Source: Hymenopus coronatus
Lineage: Eukaryota; Arthropoda; Insecta; Mantodea; Hymenopodidae
Direction: 5' to 3'
DNA length: 64,000 nt
Assembly (NCBI GenBank): GCA_030762935.1
Contig: CM060900.1
Coordinates: 368,605,132 to 368,669,131, forward strand
Shown here: piece by piece, positions 35,967 through 48,756 of the stretch
Numbering within the stretch: position 1 is the stretch's first letter
Layout of the letters: every line of letters begins with the position of its first letter
The notes under the pieces: generated by a model
Told to the model about the DNA's origin: nothing
The model's database searches: none
What the model saw: the letters and a program-made list of their open reading frames with translations, nothing else
Made by a program: the position numbers and the translations under genes

Positions 35967-36539
35967 TTGGACCAAGATAATCTTAACGTTGGCCGTGGAA
36001 GTTTACAAAAACATGGGTCATTCTTTTGTGTGATAACCTTTAAAGCAAGTTCACACAAATACCAACATTGCATTTGCTGCACTCAGTACGGCCAATTGTG
36101 GAGCAACTCTCTCCCACAATTTGATTTCCAATGCGATATAAAATTACATGTTTGTGCCAATGTGCTTATGATCAGCCCATACATTTATTGTTTAATTCCC
36201 GATAACACATGACCATAAAGCATTTATTTTTTCTGTCTCTTTGAGTACCGCCGCACCTTTGAAATTGGATGCTTAACAGAAGTAATTGGTGCAATATATA
36301 GGGTACCTTTTTCAAACAAATGCTTGTGGGTTTCCTTTGCGTTAAAACGCTAAATTCACGTGGCTTATTCTTTAAAGCTCCCTTTTGAGGCAGTGGACAG
36401 ATCTTTTGAATTCTGTTCTCAGGTATGCAGAAGATTTTGCAGCATATCCACGCGATTTCAAATAAGTCTGAAGTAGTAATACATATGCATTAGCAAGAGG
36501 AATTAACGAAAATCCTGCCTCCGGGGGGATTAAGCTCTA

Positions 36540-38330
36540 ATTTTGCGTTCATTCGCTGGATTAAGAAATGGCTCATGGAAAAGAAAGTGACGGAGAATGG
36601 TGTGAAAGACAAACCGATAATCTAAAACACCTAAGCCTTATGAAATAAAAAACAAGAACAAACGATGGTGGAGATAGATCGGGGAAGGCAGTACCCTGAA
36701 GAACAGCGAAGATGGAGTTAGAAGCAGAAAGAAAAAACCCTGGAGGACGAGGATAGGAATGGGGAAATTGGCAAAGAAAATATATGGATGACGCGGACCA
36801 AGGCCGAGTGCTTGGCGGAAGGTATAGACCAAGGAAGGCAATCCCTCGGATGCCAGTGAAGTTGGGAAAATTCTGGACTACGAAAGAAGTAAGGGATACG
36901 AAAACGAGAGGTTAGAGGGAAAGCGGATACCCTAGAGGACCAGCACAAAGTGCACTGGAGGTAAGCTATATGCAAATAAATGAAAGAAACAACGAAGTGG
37001 TGGATGACGTCACAACCAAAAATCAAATGTGATTGAAACAATAGGAACGGCTATTGGTGGAAGTCAACTAAAAATGTGAGTGGTTGAATAGGGCACCAAA
37101 ACAAAAGAGGAAGGAATAAAAAAAGAAGCTAAAAACAGGTGTTGAAGAGAAGAAAAATAATTATATACAACACAGTTGATAGTGATACCATCTGGACATT
37201 AAGCCTGCCCAAAGGATAGCTGTGTGAGCTTTGGCAAGTATGGGGTATTATGAATAACGGGACAGGACATTGAGAAAATGGTATTAAGTGCGAAAAGAAT
37301 TATGAACTATTGCCAACATGTATGTGTGCATATAAGAAAGGCAGCGTATGCTGCTTTAATTCAACTGTCCCAAACTTGGGAGCACTGAAAAACGTTCATG
37401 ACGGTCTAGAGCCCGTAATTAGCAGCCAAAGAGAGCACCGTAGTGGATACTTATATTATGGCAAAGTAGCAATAGGTCAAATTGAATGCCCGGATGGGCA
37501 TTTGTTAAACGGGAGATGTGGGTGTATACCGGGAAATAAAGAGGAACAGGGAGAAAAAAGTTTTATAAAACACCTGTTAACATGTATGCAGACGACAATA
37601 AAACATTTGTTGAAATGCTTTATTGTAGCTCGTTTATGGATGTAGCAGACCTATCAGGCGAAATCCGGATAACAGCAAGCTAATAGTGGCCATAGTGTTC
37701 CATATTTTGGAGAATAAGGAAGCAGAGAGTGGGAGGTATATTTTGCAGGAGGGAAAATTGTATCAGGAGGGGTTAAGCCAAACTCTAGATGGTCAATTTC
37801 GGGAAATCAGAAAATACAATCTGAATTTAATGGTGGAAAGGGGGGAACAGAAAGAGAAGGAGTGTGCCAAGGAGGAAGCGTTTCAGTAGACGGTATGAGA
37901 AAGCCTGTTAGCAACAGATGTGAAAAGAGTATCAATGCTCAAACGCACAAAAGGATAGAGCGTGAAAGCAAACGACGATAAGAAATGAAAGAAAGTGGAA
38001 AAGCAATCGCAAAGCATATGCAGAATTGGAAGAAATAAAGAGGAAGATGCAGGTGCGAGACACAGATGTGAATAGTCAGAGATTTGTTGAACAAAATAAA
38101 GGACAAAGTAAAGCAAATAAATACAGAGTTTCGGGGTTTGAACAACCTGGTAATACGATTAGGATAATGGTGAACAAGCAGGAATGGAGACGATCTGCAA
38201 ATTGCAGAGATGAACTTGGTGAAATTGAGTTATTTGACCAAGCAGATGCAGCAGAACAGATATGAGGAAATATGAATAACAGAAACGACGGATTTGACGT
38301 TAGCTATGGAACACAAAACATACTTATCTA
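36540..38330. other. Purine-rich stretch, unassigned
   Basis: The plus strand is strongly enriched in A and G, with GAA, AAG and GGA runs. Plus-strand frames give Lys/Glu/Arg-rich peptides, for example MEEIKRKMQVRDTDVNSQ at 38026, with a coiled-coil look. No known domain was recognised in either strand. Confidence 0.4.
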
Positions 38331-40567
38331 GAGGAGTGAAGTGTACCTCAGCGATACTGCAAGTCTACTGGTAGAAAGGTGATTGCTCGCGCTCGCACAC
38401 ACACCCACTAATATGCACGCATTTACATGCATATATGATCGAGGAAACCATACGGATGGGAGGGTTCTGAGAATAAACCTATATTACCTAGCGAATTAGC
38501 TAACCAGAGTGTGTTTCATCTAACTAGCAAGCTGAATAGGAATGAGGAAAGGGAATATCATTAAATAATGAAGTAAACCAATACAATAGCAACATAGAAA
38601 GGTATTTAGTAACAATATTTCAGTTTCAGTTCCTAAAATAACAACTAATTACAAAACATACGGGAAATGTACATAATAGATTTACATAGCCATAATAAAC
38701 CATAAAAGAATACAAAACATAAAAAGAAGAATGAGAGAAAACATTAAATGCAGGCTAATAAACAAAGAAATGAAGGAGAAGGCACTAAAGTCATATGTAT
38801 GTATATATAATGTCATATGACACATTTGAAAACGCCCACGCGGGGTGCAGTGTTCAGTGAAAGCATTCATAAACATCAGCGTGAAAGCAAACACAGTTTG
38901 AGCAACGCCAGGTAACCCGTAATGAACAGTGTTTGCCCTGACTATGCTTTTATTGATGATTTGGAATGCCAGCATAAGAATTAGATAAAGTTATATAGGG
39001 GACAACCCCGTCGAACCTGCCATTCTAGATAAGTCGGGTTGAATTTAGAACTTTACAATTGCGGTCTATGTGCGTAGAATCACTTCTACAGGCACTCCGT
39101 TGGCAATTGGCCAGTTCCATTAGGCCAAATGCTAATGGAAGCCTGGCAAGTTGATGGTGACAATCTCTGCCTTGAAAAGAATTAGAGATATGCCCACTCT
39201 GCCGTGCTTAGTATGTAAAGTGGCCTTGTATAATGGACAGGAACGACATAGCTAAAAGAAATTTAGAACACTAAAAGATTTTATATATCAGAAAGGAAGG
39301 AAAAAAAAAAAAAAAAAGGAAGAAGGGATGGAGTGATCAGGTCGGGGGAGGAGGAAGCTCAAAATCTTAAGTTACGTGCGGCAGACAAATGGCATTTAGC
39401 TGCCCTTCTTCTGAAGAGATCTGTTCGAAATATGGTAAGGAACCGGATGGCGATCTACGTTAGACATTCACGCTAGTCGGACCGATGACAGGAATAAGTG
39501 TTCAAGCGGATCTACGAGGAATTAAATTGGTTTCTAGAAATTCCCTAGACGACGACGAGCGACCCTCCTCTTCCCCTTGTTGAATTATCTCGTCTAGTAG
39601 TAATGGTACCCTAGATAATACATTGGCTAGGTCGATATCCTACCTCACGAGGGTGATCTGCTGGGATATTTTGCCCTCTTTCAATGGGCTTCAGCCTCAA
39701 AATGGGTTTGATCAGAGGCTGCCTCTTAAACTGAAACAGTCGGGCCTGATGATGCAGTTGCATCAGAGAGTCCGTAAAATGGGTCTATGGTCTGTGAAGT
39801 GTCCAAGCCTGGGAGACGACGCAGTTGTAGAGGAGGGGGTCGAATCTTAATCTATGGAATCTAGAGATGCGAGAACTTCGTAGGGATTGTTGCCGAAGTT
39901 GGCATACAAGAAGTTTACAAACTTGAGCTGCAACCGCTCCTGATCATGTAGGTCATAAGTGTATAACCATCAAGGGGTCGATGGAGAGGGCGGAAAGGGA
40001 TCAAAGTCGCCTTCGAAAGAAGACAGGAGCGGCTCAACGTTTGCTACCCATAATGCATATCGAATTGCAAGTTTAGAGTTATATGTAGCTAAGAAACCAA
40101 GATGCCTAAGTTTGGTGGGTATTTCGGACAGCTAGCAATAGCATAAACCAAAAAGCGAAATACATGTATTAATAATTGACAGCAGAAAACCAAAGAACAC
40201 TTAATCGGATGTACTTGTAGATTACACTAGCAAGAAACTCCACCGGATGTGAACGGATACAAACCTGGTTTGACGAGGCGCAATAAGCGAAAATTAAGCT
40301 AATGACATCTGGTGTAGAGCCTGCACATTGGTCTTTGTGGTTACGATAACACAAGAATAAAGCTTCGTGGTCTATAGGCTTACACTCAGCAGGAGTTTAG
40401 GCTTTTGGGGGGAATGTGAAATACACTACAATCTAAAAGCGAAGATATTGAAGCATAATGCAAACGCATTTCTCAGAAGAATTAGTGATTTTAATCTAAC
40501 AAATTAAAGGGTTATTACGTGAAAAAAGTCGTGTTGCTATTAGGGGAGAGTCGCGTGTTAAAACTCA
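38331..40567. other. No recognisable feature
   Basis: CpG-bearing sequence with short open frames and a poly(A) run at 39300-39317. The open frame at 39623-39850 matches nothing I know. Confidence 0.4.
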
Positions 40568-40651
40568 TGCCAGAGCTATTTTTTTTTTTTTGGTAGTGTT
40601 TAACGCCCGCTTTAACCACTTATGGCACCGCAGGTGGTGCCAGAGCTATTT
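40568..40651 (-). mobile_element. 5'-truncated SINE tail with perfect 14-bp target duplication
   Basis: The 56-bp insert (40582-40637) is the reverse complement of the SINE 3' end, with its poly(A) shown as T residues, then GGTAGTGTTTAACGCCCGC. It is flanked by TGCCAGAGCTATTT at 40568-40581 and again at 40638-40651. The identical 14-bp repeat shows target-primed insertion of a very short copy. Confidence 0.92.
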
Positions 40652-42840
40652 GGTCGTGTATAGGATGAACTAAAAGTACCTGAAAATCCAAGCATCAGTA
40701 AACAGGTGCCTCAGTGCAATCGCCATGAAACGGAAAGGACAGAAATGAGGTTTAAAATCATAAACCATAAACGCGGAAATCTTCTAAAGTTATTTCAGGG
40801 TTTTCTGGGACATATATAACAGTTAAACTAATACCTCAAAATGGCAGATCCAGAACTGTGGACTGAAACAATGTTTAATAACTTGTTTCATTTTGTGGAA
40901 TCAAACATTGGAAAACAAACCCCTGAATGTAGAACTTACTACGAACAATATTAACAAAATGCATTTACGTGATTTAGTATTGTTGCGAGGAGCTAGTTGT
41001 GGTCATTATTACGTATTATTTTTAACCCTGTCATAATCTTTCAAATTCGTAAGTAGTGTATTTTACGATTTCTTAACTTGTTGAAGTCTTGTTAAGCTGA
41101 TTGCATGACAGAATGTAAGGATCTAACCACTTCCTGGATAGTATCTTTGGAGGTTACCGTGACGGCTGTTTGCGCATCACAGAACATTTTGTTGCTTCAT
41201 GTAACTTTGCAAATGTGATTGGTCTCTATGAAGTTCTTGGAAACCCGCGCAACTCAATGGTGGTGGCATTACACGACCATAGAAATAGAGAGACCCTGTA
41301 TAGTACGAGCTCTCAGGACCTGCTCGATCTCTGTGGTCTCTCGTCGTGGAACGTCCGGATCGATGGTCGGTCTGATCGTCGACCCATAGCTCTTCTGAGA
41401 CCTGTTTACTTTTATCAAGAATAACCATGGTGGGGAATTTTGAATGATAAGTTTTGTGAAGTCAACTTTATTCGCTTTCACTTACGGTCACTCACTCGTT
41501 GTAAACCAGATACCTCAGAACTCAGAAAGCATACCAAGACCGTCTATTCCATCTGATTATTTATACCTAAACCCACAAGTCATCTCCGTCACGGTCGTGA
41601 CAGTTAAGAGTGTGCGCAGGTTTGGCCAGCTAAACACAGATTTATTTATACAAAGCATAAAGAATGTAATACAAAGCAATAAGGAATAAATAATTGATGG
41701 GTTACTAAAGCTAAATTGTGTATGAGCAAAGGAAATTTCAGACCATTATTACAAACCATGGGGGCTATGCTATAGAAATAAAGGCATAATTGATGTAAGA
41801 TAGTGATAGTATGTGTTTGTGCCTAGAGCCTTGACAGTGGCTATGCTAAGACATGCAAAAATGTTAACTATAAGATACTGGTCAATTGAGACTATTTGTA
41901 AAAAAAAAAAAAAAAAAGAGAGAGAGAGCCACAGCGCCTTTCAGATCTATAGGAGGCAGCATAAACGATGTGTAAAGGCATAATGAAGGAATGGAGGATG
42001 CACTTTACTGTCTTTGGTGATCATTCAGGAAAGAACGTTTAAACAAATCTAATAACCATTCCGAAAAGTTAATTGATTTTACTTTTAATGATGGCCACTA
42101 AAAATCGGCGTTTTAGTACAACCACTGCTGTTGCTACTGTAACCACACATTTGCCAATCCAAGGGAGCTGCACAAATGGGACACAACATGCCCACTGCGC
42201 CACATCCAGTACAGAATACATGCTGTGTGTACGGTATAACATGTGTAACCACGGCTTCCATGGCCACTATTGGTTTAGGATCACTTAAAGAAGGGAGGGG
42301 TTTTAAAGGGTATACAGTATGTGACATCGAAACGGTGTGCTTAAACAGTAACAGTTTATATAACACGAGGAATAGGAAGACTACCCATATCTGTGGACGA
42401 ATTGCAAGACATGTATGGAAGCAAACCAAAAGTTTTAAATTAAACAATTTCAGTCTTAGATGCTGAAAAGCGATTTCATTATGATGTTAATTGATTTTGA
42501 ATGCAAATAAATTACACCCCACAAAGGCCGAGTTAGCATGTTGCTAACCTACGAGAAGAACTCTCTGTTCTGCATACGAACACCAAATGAGGTATTCTAT
42601 GTAGCGTATAGCGAGGGAGTGGGTGTTCCCCCCGTATCATGTAAAACAGCTGTTTGATCACGTCACGAATGCTACATGTGGCAGGATTGGAAATGATTGC
42701 TATTGCGCACCGTCTAAAGAACTTACTATACACAATTAACGAAATGCATTTATGAGATTTTTACCAAAATGTGTTATAGGGGTTTATGAAATACCCTGAG
42801 CTTATAACGAACAGCACAAAACATTTAGAATGAAATGTGA
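40652..42840. other. Unassigned sequence upstream of the Polinton polymerase
   Basis: The N-terminal part of the polymerase should lie here if the element were intact, but I cannot read its exonuclease I and II motifs. An A-then-GA run is at 41889-41928. The open frames at 41170-41424 (both strands) match nothing I recognise. Confidence 0.4.
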
Positions 42841-42859
42841 TAATCGTTAAACATTCTGA

Positions 42860-44610
42860 TACTTCACCTAACAATAGGTATTTTACTTACCTCCTTAACC
42901 CAAAGGAGGTTCCTGATAACAGGCACTATTTCTCCGACAGCATTTCAGAAGACGGACGAAAGGTCGTTGAGCAGTTGTATGACGGAAATAAGGTCTGGAA
43001 CTAAATCTATGACATGCGGACCAAATTAGTGAAATATTTCCAGATGGACATTACGCAGTTGAGCCATTGTTTGGAATAATTGGAAAGGAATTTCTGAAAA
43101 AGAATGGAATCGATCCCGTTTGGGAATGTGTTACGATTGCTCAAGCATGCATGGACTATACAGAAAGTGTTTTATGCCGAAAGGCAAAATAGACATGATA
43201 CCCGAAGCCGGGTACCACCTAACAAACAGTCGTTCATAATGAGCATGGCTGACTTGGCTGGAATAGCAATACAGGGTTCCTATGTTATACGCAATGAGAG
43301 GGCGGGAGTTGAAGATTTTCTGGGCGCAGGGTGGACGGATACGGGCACGACAAAACGATTTTCTTCTTTAATGACCGTTTTTGTCACGTGTTTCCGAAGT
43401 TTTTACTGAAAGATACGCATTGATGTATTGTTCGGGGAGACCATGACCTCTAGGTACCTGAGTACAGAGACATTTCAGAAAAATACGGAGAGCAGGCTAT
43501 GCCTGTATGGGAATGTGGCTTCAACGTTATGATAAACGCGAACTAGGAGCCTCGCCCTAACTATGAAACAGTTGGCCACACCGGAGTCTCTAAACCCGAG
43601 AAAAGCGCTTTACGGAGCCGAACGAATAGTATCAATAAATACTGCGACTCAACCGCACTAACTTCTTTTACTACGACGTGTGCAATTTTAATCCTATGTT
43701 AATAACACAAAGCCTTACACCTTGGCCATCGCTAAATTGACTTGGAAAACGTTTTTCGTATGGAAACCTTGCAGAGAAGAATCGTAAGGTCAGAGGTTCT
43801 GCTGCCATATAACCTGTACCTCACCATGCATCCTTAGTGTAAATGGCGAGATTATGCTTCCACTATGTTGCATATGTGCGGGGGCGCAGAACCAGGAAGA
43901 GAACATTCACGATGACGACAGCGCAGGGTCATGGTTGAGATTATGGTTGCTCTGAGGTGCTTGAGATCTAGGATATTTGGAAGTAAAATATGGTTCAAAA
44001 TAACTCCAAAACAGGAGCCAAGGGACCGTATCAGAATTATGTCCATACATTTTTAAAGATTAAAAAAACAAAAAACAAAAAACCGAGGCCGCCGTTTGGC
44101 TTTCCGGGTACGCATCACCCGCCGCAAAGTAGGACTTTGTAAAACAGTTTCATTACCGCGAATGTGTTACCCTGGGCCCTATAGCTATTTCGTACAGTTC
44201 CGGTAGAAGCGAGTTGGCGAAGCTTATCATGAATACCTTCTGGTGAATACACGAGTAAAGCGTTAAACTTTCCGCCTATGAGCTGGTTGATAAGTACGAC
44301 ATAATCCTCCAGTTACTGAACAACCCGGTAGTGGAGTTGCAGACCTACATATCTGCTACGAACACTTGGGGGTACTTGAAGGTACTGTAAGAAGAACCCA
44401 AATCTGATGCATACCTCCAATGTCGTCATTGCTGCCTATACCACGGCTCATGTATGGCTGGCATTCCATTCGTATCTAAACCGGTCTGAAGAGCTGGAGT
44501 ACCATTTTAATACCGACTCCTTTATTGATTCGATTACGCTAAGAGTGGAAAGCGCCTGCGGGAGAGTTTTTGGGATACATGACAGTTGAACTTTAGAAGT
44601 ACCGACTGCC
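42860..44610 (+). pseudogene. Polinton/Maverick protein-primed DNA polymerase B, degraded
   Basis: This is a type B2 (viral/organellar) polymerase, which in Polintons copies the element by protein priming. Plus-strand blocks in order: RYFTYLLNPKEVPDNRHYF (about 42875), LVKYFQMDITQL (exonuclease III block, about 43030), GIDPVWECVTIAQACMDY (about 43108), IDMIPEAGYH (about 43190), and VWECGFN (about 43510). Motif A follows as FYYDVCNFNP (about 43670; normally DVCSLYP), then MLPLCCICAGAQNQEENIHD (about 43853), motif B as LAKLIMNTFWW (about 44215), NVVIAAYTTAHVWL (about 44413) and motif C as YHFNTDS (about 44500; normally YYDTDS). It ends with APAGEFLGYMT (about 44555). Motif A, B and C residues are altered and many frames are broken, so it is a fossil. 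The N-terminal region is missing or unreadable. Confidence 0.85.
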
Positions 44611-44639
44611 TTAATGTTTCAGTTGCGAAATCTTCGCAA

Positions 44640-45045
44640 GCGACTCCCATCACAAGCGCTTCGGTGTGACTTACTGCTTGCAAAACGTTCTTCTGCAAGG
44701 GAAAAAAATTCGAATGATACGGTTAAATGCGAACTACATTCTGGTGTTTAAAAGCAACAAGGACGAGATGCAAATAGAGAGACTCTGCTAGCAGCTCAGA
44801 CCTCAAAAGAAGGTTTCTGTTGGGGGCGTTTGAGAAGGCTATGGAAAATCCGCATGAACATCTGCTCCTCGCTTGCATCGAGTACATACATGCAGGAATC
44901 GAATTGGGGTTCTTCCAGGAGACTACTTATCGTCTTTCCTTGGCAGCAAGGAGTCTTAGAAAAAGCGACACAGGACAATACGGACAGAAGGATAACTACA
45001 AGATTACTCCATGCATATGATTGTTTGAGAATGCATAATGGCTAA
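44640..45045 (+). pseudogene. Probable Polinton packaging ATPase, C-terminal remnant
   Basis: Directly after the polymerase, the plus strand reads LQNVLLQGKKIRMIRLNANY, then ILVFKSNKDEMQIERLC, then in another frame FEKAMENPHEHLLL. This resembles the C-terminal half of the FtsK/HerA-type ATPase of Polintons and relatives (QNxFxxGKxxRTxSLNAHYxVLFKNxRD, then a YGYLLxDL block). The Walker A and B region should lie upstream but is absent. Family call is from memory of the motif, so moderate confidence. Its position beside the polymerase supports one element. Confidence 0.6.
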
Positions 45046-45474
45046 GAAAACGAGTATCACCCAGGTGATCAGTTGAGTAATAGCGAGGCAACACGCTAGC
45101 TAGGCGGTAATAGGGAATGCAAAACCCGCATTGCACAAAACATTGTTACAGTATGCCAGCCGGACCTAGTAAATGCTGTTTCCAAAAGCAATCTTCACGT
45201 ATGCACGGGTATTGTAGGCTTGCCTCCAAGAAATCTAAGGCCCGATTGCTTAAAAGTTAATCTGAGTTCAACCACCTGAAAATGATCTTCAGTCCAGCTG
45301 AATTTAGAATTTTTGTTGTAAAGTAATTGATCTAACTTCACGGCCTCTTGATCTAAGAACAAATCTAACTGGTGAATTTTCTCTGGTTAACCTATTAAAC
45401 TTAGATCAGCGGACCTTCAGAAGCTGCAGAAGTTATTTATTTGTTAGAATAAAGAAGAAATAAATACAGCAGCT

Positions 45475-45680
45475 TTAAATAAAATGGCAAGTAATGCATT
45501 TTTGTGCTTCCTTGGATAATTAACCTCTTTATTTCACAGCTATTGCCTTTTTTGTTATACACTGTTTGTGTTTATAACCTATTAAAATGGTAAGTAATGA
45601 ATTTATATGGTTACTTGGATGATTAACCTCTTAAATCGTATTTAATGTAAATACAGGGGCTGCATGTAGAACAATACACA
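45475..45680. repeat. 103-bp imperfect tandem repeat
   Basis: AAAATGGCAAGTAATGCATT at 45481 and AAAATGGTAAGTAATGAATT at 45584 start similar 50-bp blocks ending TTAACCTCTTA, at a period of 103 bp. They lie in the 5' part of the second Harbinger element. Confidence 0.6.
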
Positions 45681-46269
45681 AAGCTACAAGGTAGATCGCA
45701 GCGTTAAGATCTCATTTCATCAGGATGGAAGAGGGTGAAATAAGAAAGGTTATGCGAAATTTCCACAATATATGTAATTTCTCAGGAGTTTTAGGAACAA
45801 TGGACTGCATACTAGAGCCGGTCAAAATCCGTGCCGCGCTCGCTCGTTACTCGTAAGCCACGCCAATCTCGAGAGTGTGGCAACGAGAGTCTCGTGTATC
45901 AAGAACTAGTGCTTACAAGCGAGGCGACTCAAGAATTCTCGTAACTATAGGCAGAGTAGTTGACGTATGATCCGAGAAATAAATTGGTTTTGTAATTACT
46001 AGGGACCAGATTTTTAGGTTTTAGTCTATTTTTCCCCTTGTAAATTAGAAAGCTTCAAAGTACTTTTATGTTTCAAGCGATTTGGGTGCTAATCTTATTC
46101 AGTCTAAAAAAGCTAAATGGGACATTGAGACCTAAAGCTTGCTAAACTTAAGCCTTTCTTCTTCTTCTCCTTCAGTTCATTTGAACTAAATTTTTTGTTA
46201 GCAATTCCTTTAGTTTTGTTTTGAGTGTACATGTGGGGCTATCCAGGGAAATAATGCTCTTGGTATAGA

Positions 46270-46410
46270 AAATGCGCGAATGAAATATGCGCCAATTTCA
46301 TCTTGCGATGTTGAAAGATCTTTTATCTATAGGAATATATTAAAGAACATCAGAAAATGTGCAAATGTGATTGGTTGTGTATAGCAACAGTTCTACCAAG
46401 TGAACTTTAT
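46270..46410 (+). pseudogene. hAT transposase C-terminal (hATC) remnant
   Basis: The plus strand reads RMKYAPISSCDVERSFIYRN (about 46277-46337), the dimerisation-domain motif of hAT transposases (usually PxSSxxxERxFS). The rest of the roughly 600-aa protein, including the catalytic core, is not recognisable upstream, so the element lost most of its gene. Confidence 0.75.
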
Positions 46411-46740
46411 TTTATGTGAGTGCTATATATTATAATATGTCTCTGATACGTTAATTACAATGTTCTAGCACGCGTTTACTGTGTAATACATTGTTTTAAA
46501 TTACTGTACATATTAATAACCACCTTCCGTGAAGTAAAATCATATTTTATCTATATTATATTTAAAGGCTTTTGTCATTGACTTCCCTAAATAGCTAGGG
46601 AAAGGCAAAAGCATTGCTCAAAAGCCTAGAAAAACTAGGAAAATTGTTTATAAACCTAAAGTGGTTAAAATAAGCTAATAAAAGGCTAAAATTGCATTTC
46701 TAGAAAGCTAAAGCTCCGGGCCCTTATAATAACACAAAAT

Positions 46741-46741
46741 G

Positions 46742-46778
<37 letters not shown>

Positions 46779-46884
46779 CATACATACATACATACATACA
46801 TACATACATACATACATACATACATACATACATACATACATACATACATACATACATACATACATACATACATACATACATACA

Positions 46885-46918
<34 letters not shown>
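46741..46918. repeat. (CA)n, (TA)n and (CATA)n compound microsatellite
   Basis: CA repeats (46741-46762), TA repeats (to about 46778), then about 33 CATA units to 46912 and a TA end. The long open frames of alternating Tyr, Val, Cys and Met or Ile, His and Thr on both strands here are repeat artefacts. Confidence 0.95.
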
Positions 46919-46919
<1 letters not shown>

Positions 46920-47564
46920 CCAAACGCGTTTACGCGTTTGAATCAGCGACATTAATGTTAATGACACACCTATCATTTGTGTTGCTATGTATATAACTTA
47001 TACTCAAACTTCAGATAAAACCGAAATTAGAATTACTTCATGCAACGTAAACTTCTTAGGAGTAACTCAATATTCAAATACTTATTTGCAGTAAAAGTGG
47101 ACACCACGTACAATTATATCTACAGATTCTGTGATACCACATTTTGTTTTTAATCCGTTCTCTAGCATGAGTTATTTAAATGCCATCCCTGTCTTGGTAG
47201 GCTATTTAAATCTCAAGTCATTTAAACAGATGAAATAATAGAAGTTACAGATCTTAGGCAAATATTGCTTTAGTATATGTTCTCGTATAGATAAACATGC
47301 ATAATTTTATCACTTTTTAGCCAATTTTAACAATTTTATAGACGATTTCCTAATCACCTGAAGGAATTCTATATATTTGTCATCACTTCTGGTATATTAT
47401 GTCTCGATGCTAAGTTGGTTTGCACCCATCAACATAGATCGTAACGTATCAGTTGCGTTTATTTCTGTAGCTGTTGTAATCTTGAATAAAATGAAACTGT
47501 CCAGCGTTGCGATTTATAAACGGAATAGCACTTCTTCATCCCATTCAAAAGTTTTAGTGAGCAA

Positions 47565-48363
47565 CAGGGTTGCCAAGTTATATGACGGGCAATATTTAGT
47601 TTTCACAGAGGACGGATTTTTTCATGGATATTATTCGCAATTGTTAAGCAATATTATATTGATTTTCTTTAGAAGAACTGTCACAGATGTAAATCTTTGA
47701 GTGCCTACAAGACAGTGTCTGTTAAGCAATGTAACGCTTTTATTTAGAGCTAACAGCAACAAACTTCTCTGATAATTGAACAACTTCGCAAGCATGTCAC
47801 TGCGGTATATGGCCATATGTTTGTCAGAGTGTATTCTGAATTCATCGTAATGAACGCAGTGCTAACACGTTATTTTTTTTTTTTAATTACCTAATTGAAT
47901 AGAAGACTCTGCGGTATGTACGGCATTTTAGAAAAGAATGGTTATATAATGAATAATTAAAGGAATAGTTGTTAGAGGTGCCCAGAGAACCTAGTAGTGC
48001 GCGGTGCCAATATTGCAAATGCCGTGTAAATGTGCTCTTGTCAGATTTAGTTTTTCGTGAAAAAAAAATAAAAAACATCTAAAGCAGCTGAACCCTTTTT
48101 AACTTCACAGTCAAAAATACCATTTCAATCTATTAAAGTCATGTATGAACGAGCAGCTGCAGAAGCTGTTCTCACGTTGTTTGTTGTTAATCACTTCCCT
48201 TGATCATCTTTCGGACCTGACCAAGAAATTGTTTTCAAGTGCTGACCTTGAGTTTTAATTTTTTACTTTTGAAAGAAAATACGGAAATTAATAATTTTGA
48301 TGGATTTTGACGGATTTTTATGAGCTGGTCTGACGGAAAAATAATCATGTGTTGGCAACTCTG
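47565..48363. mobile_element. Small non-autonomous hAT-like element nested in the hAT
   Basis: The ends read CAGGGTTGCCAA (47565) and, inverted, CAGAGTTGCCAA (inward from 48363), the typical CAGGGTTGCCA terminus of a hAT lineage. Flanks are GTGAGCAA (47557-47564) and ATGAGCAA (48364-48371), 7 of 8 identical. At 799 bp it encodes no transposase I can see. Confidence 0.82.
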
Positions 48364-48756
48364 ATGAGCAACGCATCCAACATGATCCAGCGGAACACGC
48401 TTATTGTAATAAAATGCAGGCCAAAATAACCACATGCACTGCTTTCGGTTATTCAGCTTCATTTGATAGTTGAAAAGTGAATGTAAGTCACAAGGTCAAG
48501 GGCAGACTAACATATAATTACAGTAGGCATCTCTTTACTTTCTGAGTAACAAAGTAGCACAGAGGAGAAGTGTATACATACCTACCAAAGTGTTTAAAAC
48601 AAACCAGCGCCAGGGGAAAAAAATTGTTCTACCCAAACAAATGTGCTTAGAATAGAGCGGATAACAGAATTACTGCTTCAAATAATGTTTACATACTGAT
48701 TTATAACAAAACTATAAATCATTTGCATTCTGACTCTGCGAGTTTTCGCGCATTAC

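Noticed and set aside
37550..37620. A plus-strand NMYADDNKTFVEM reading resembling a reverse transcriptase YADD motif
   Set aside because: No other RT block is found up- or downstream in any frame; a four-residue match in a purine-rich region is likely chance.
41170..41481. Overlapping open frames on both strands as a gene
   Set aside because: Mutually open frames in a GC-richer palindromic-looking patch with no domain similarity; likely chance.
46686..46996. Long open frames on both strands of alternating Tyr-Val-Cys-Met or Ile-His-Thr
   Set aside because: They are translations of the CATA/TA microsatellite, not genes.
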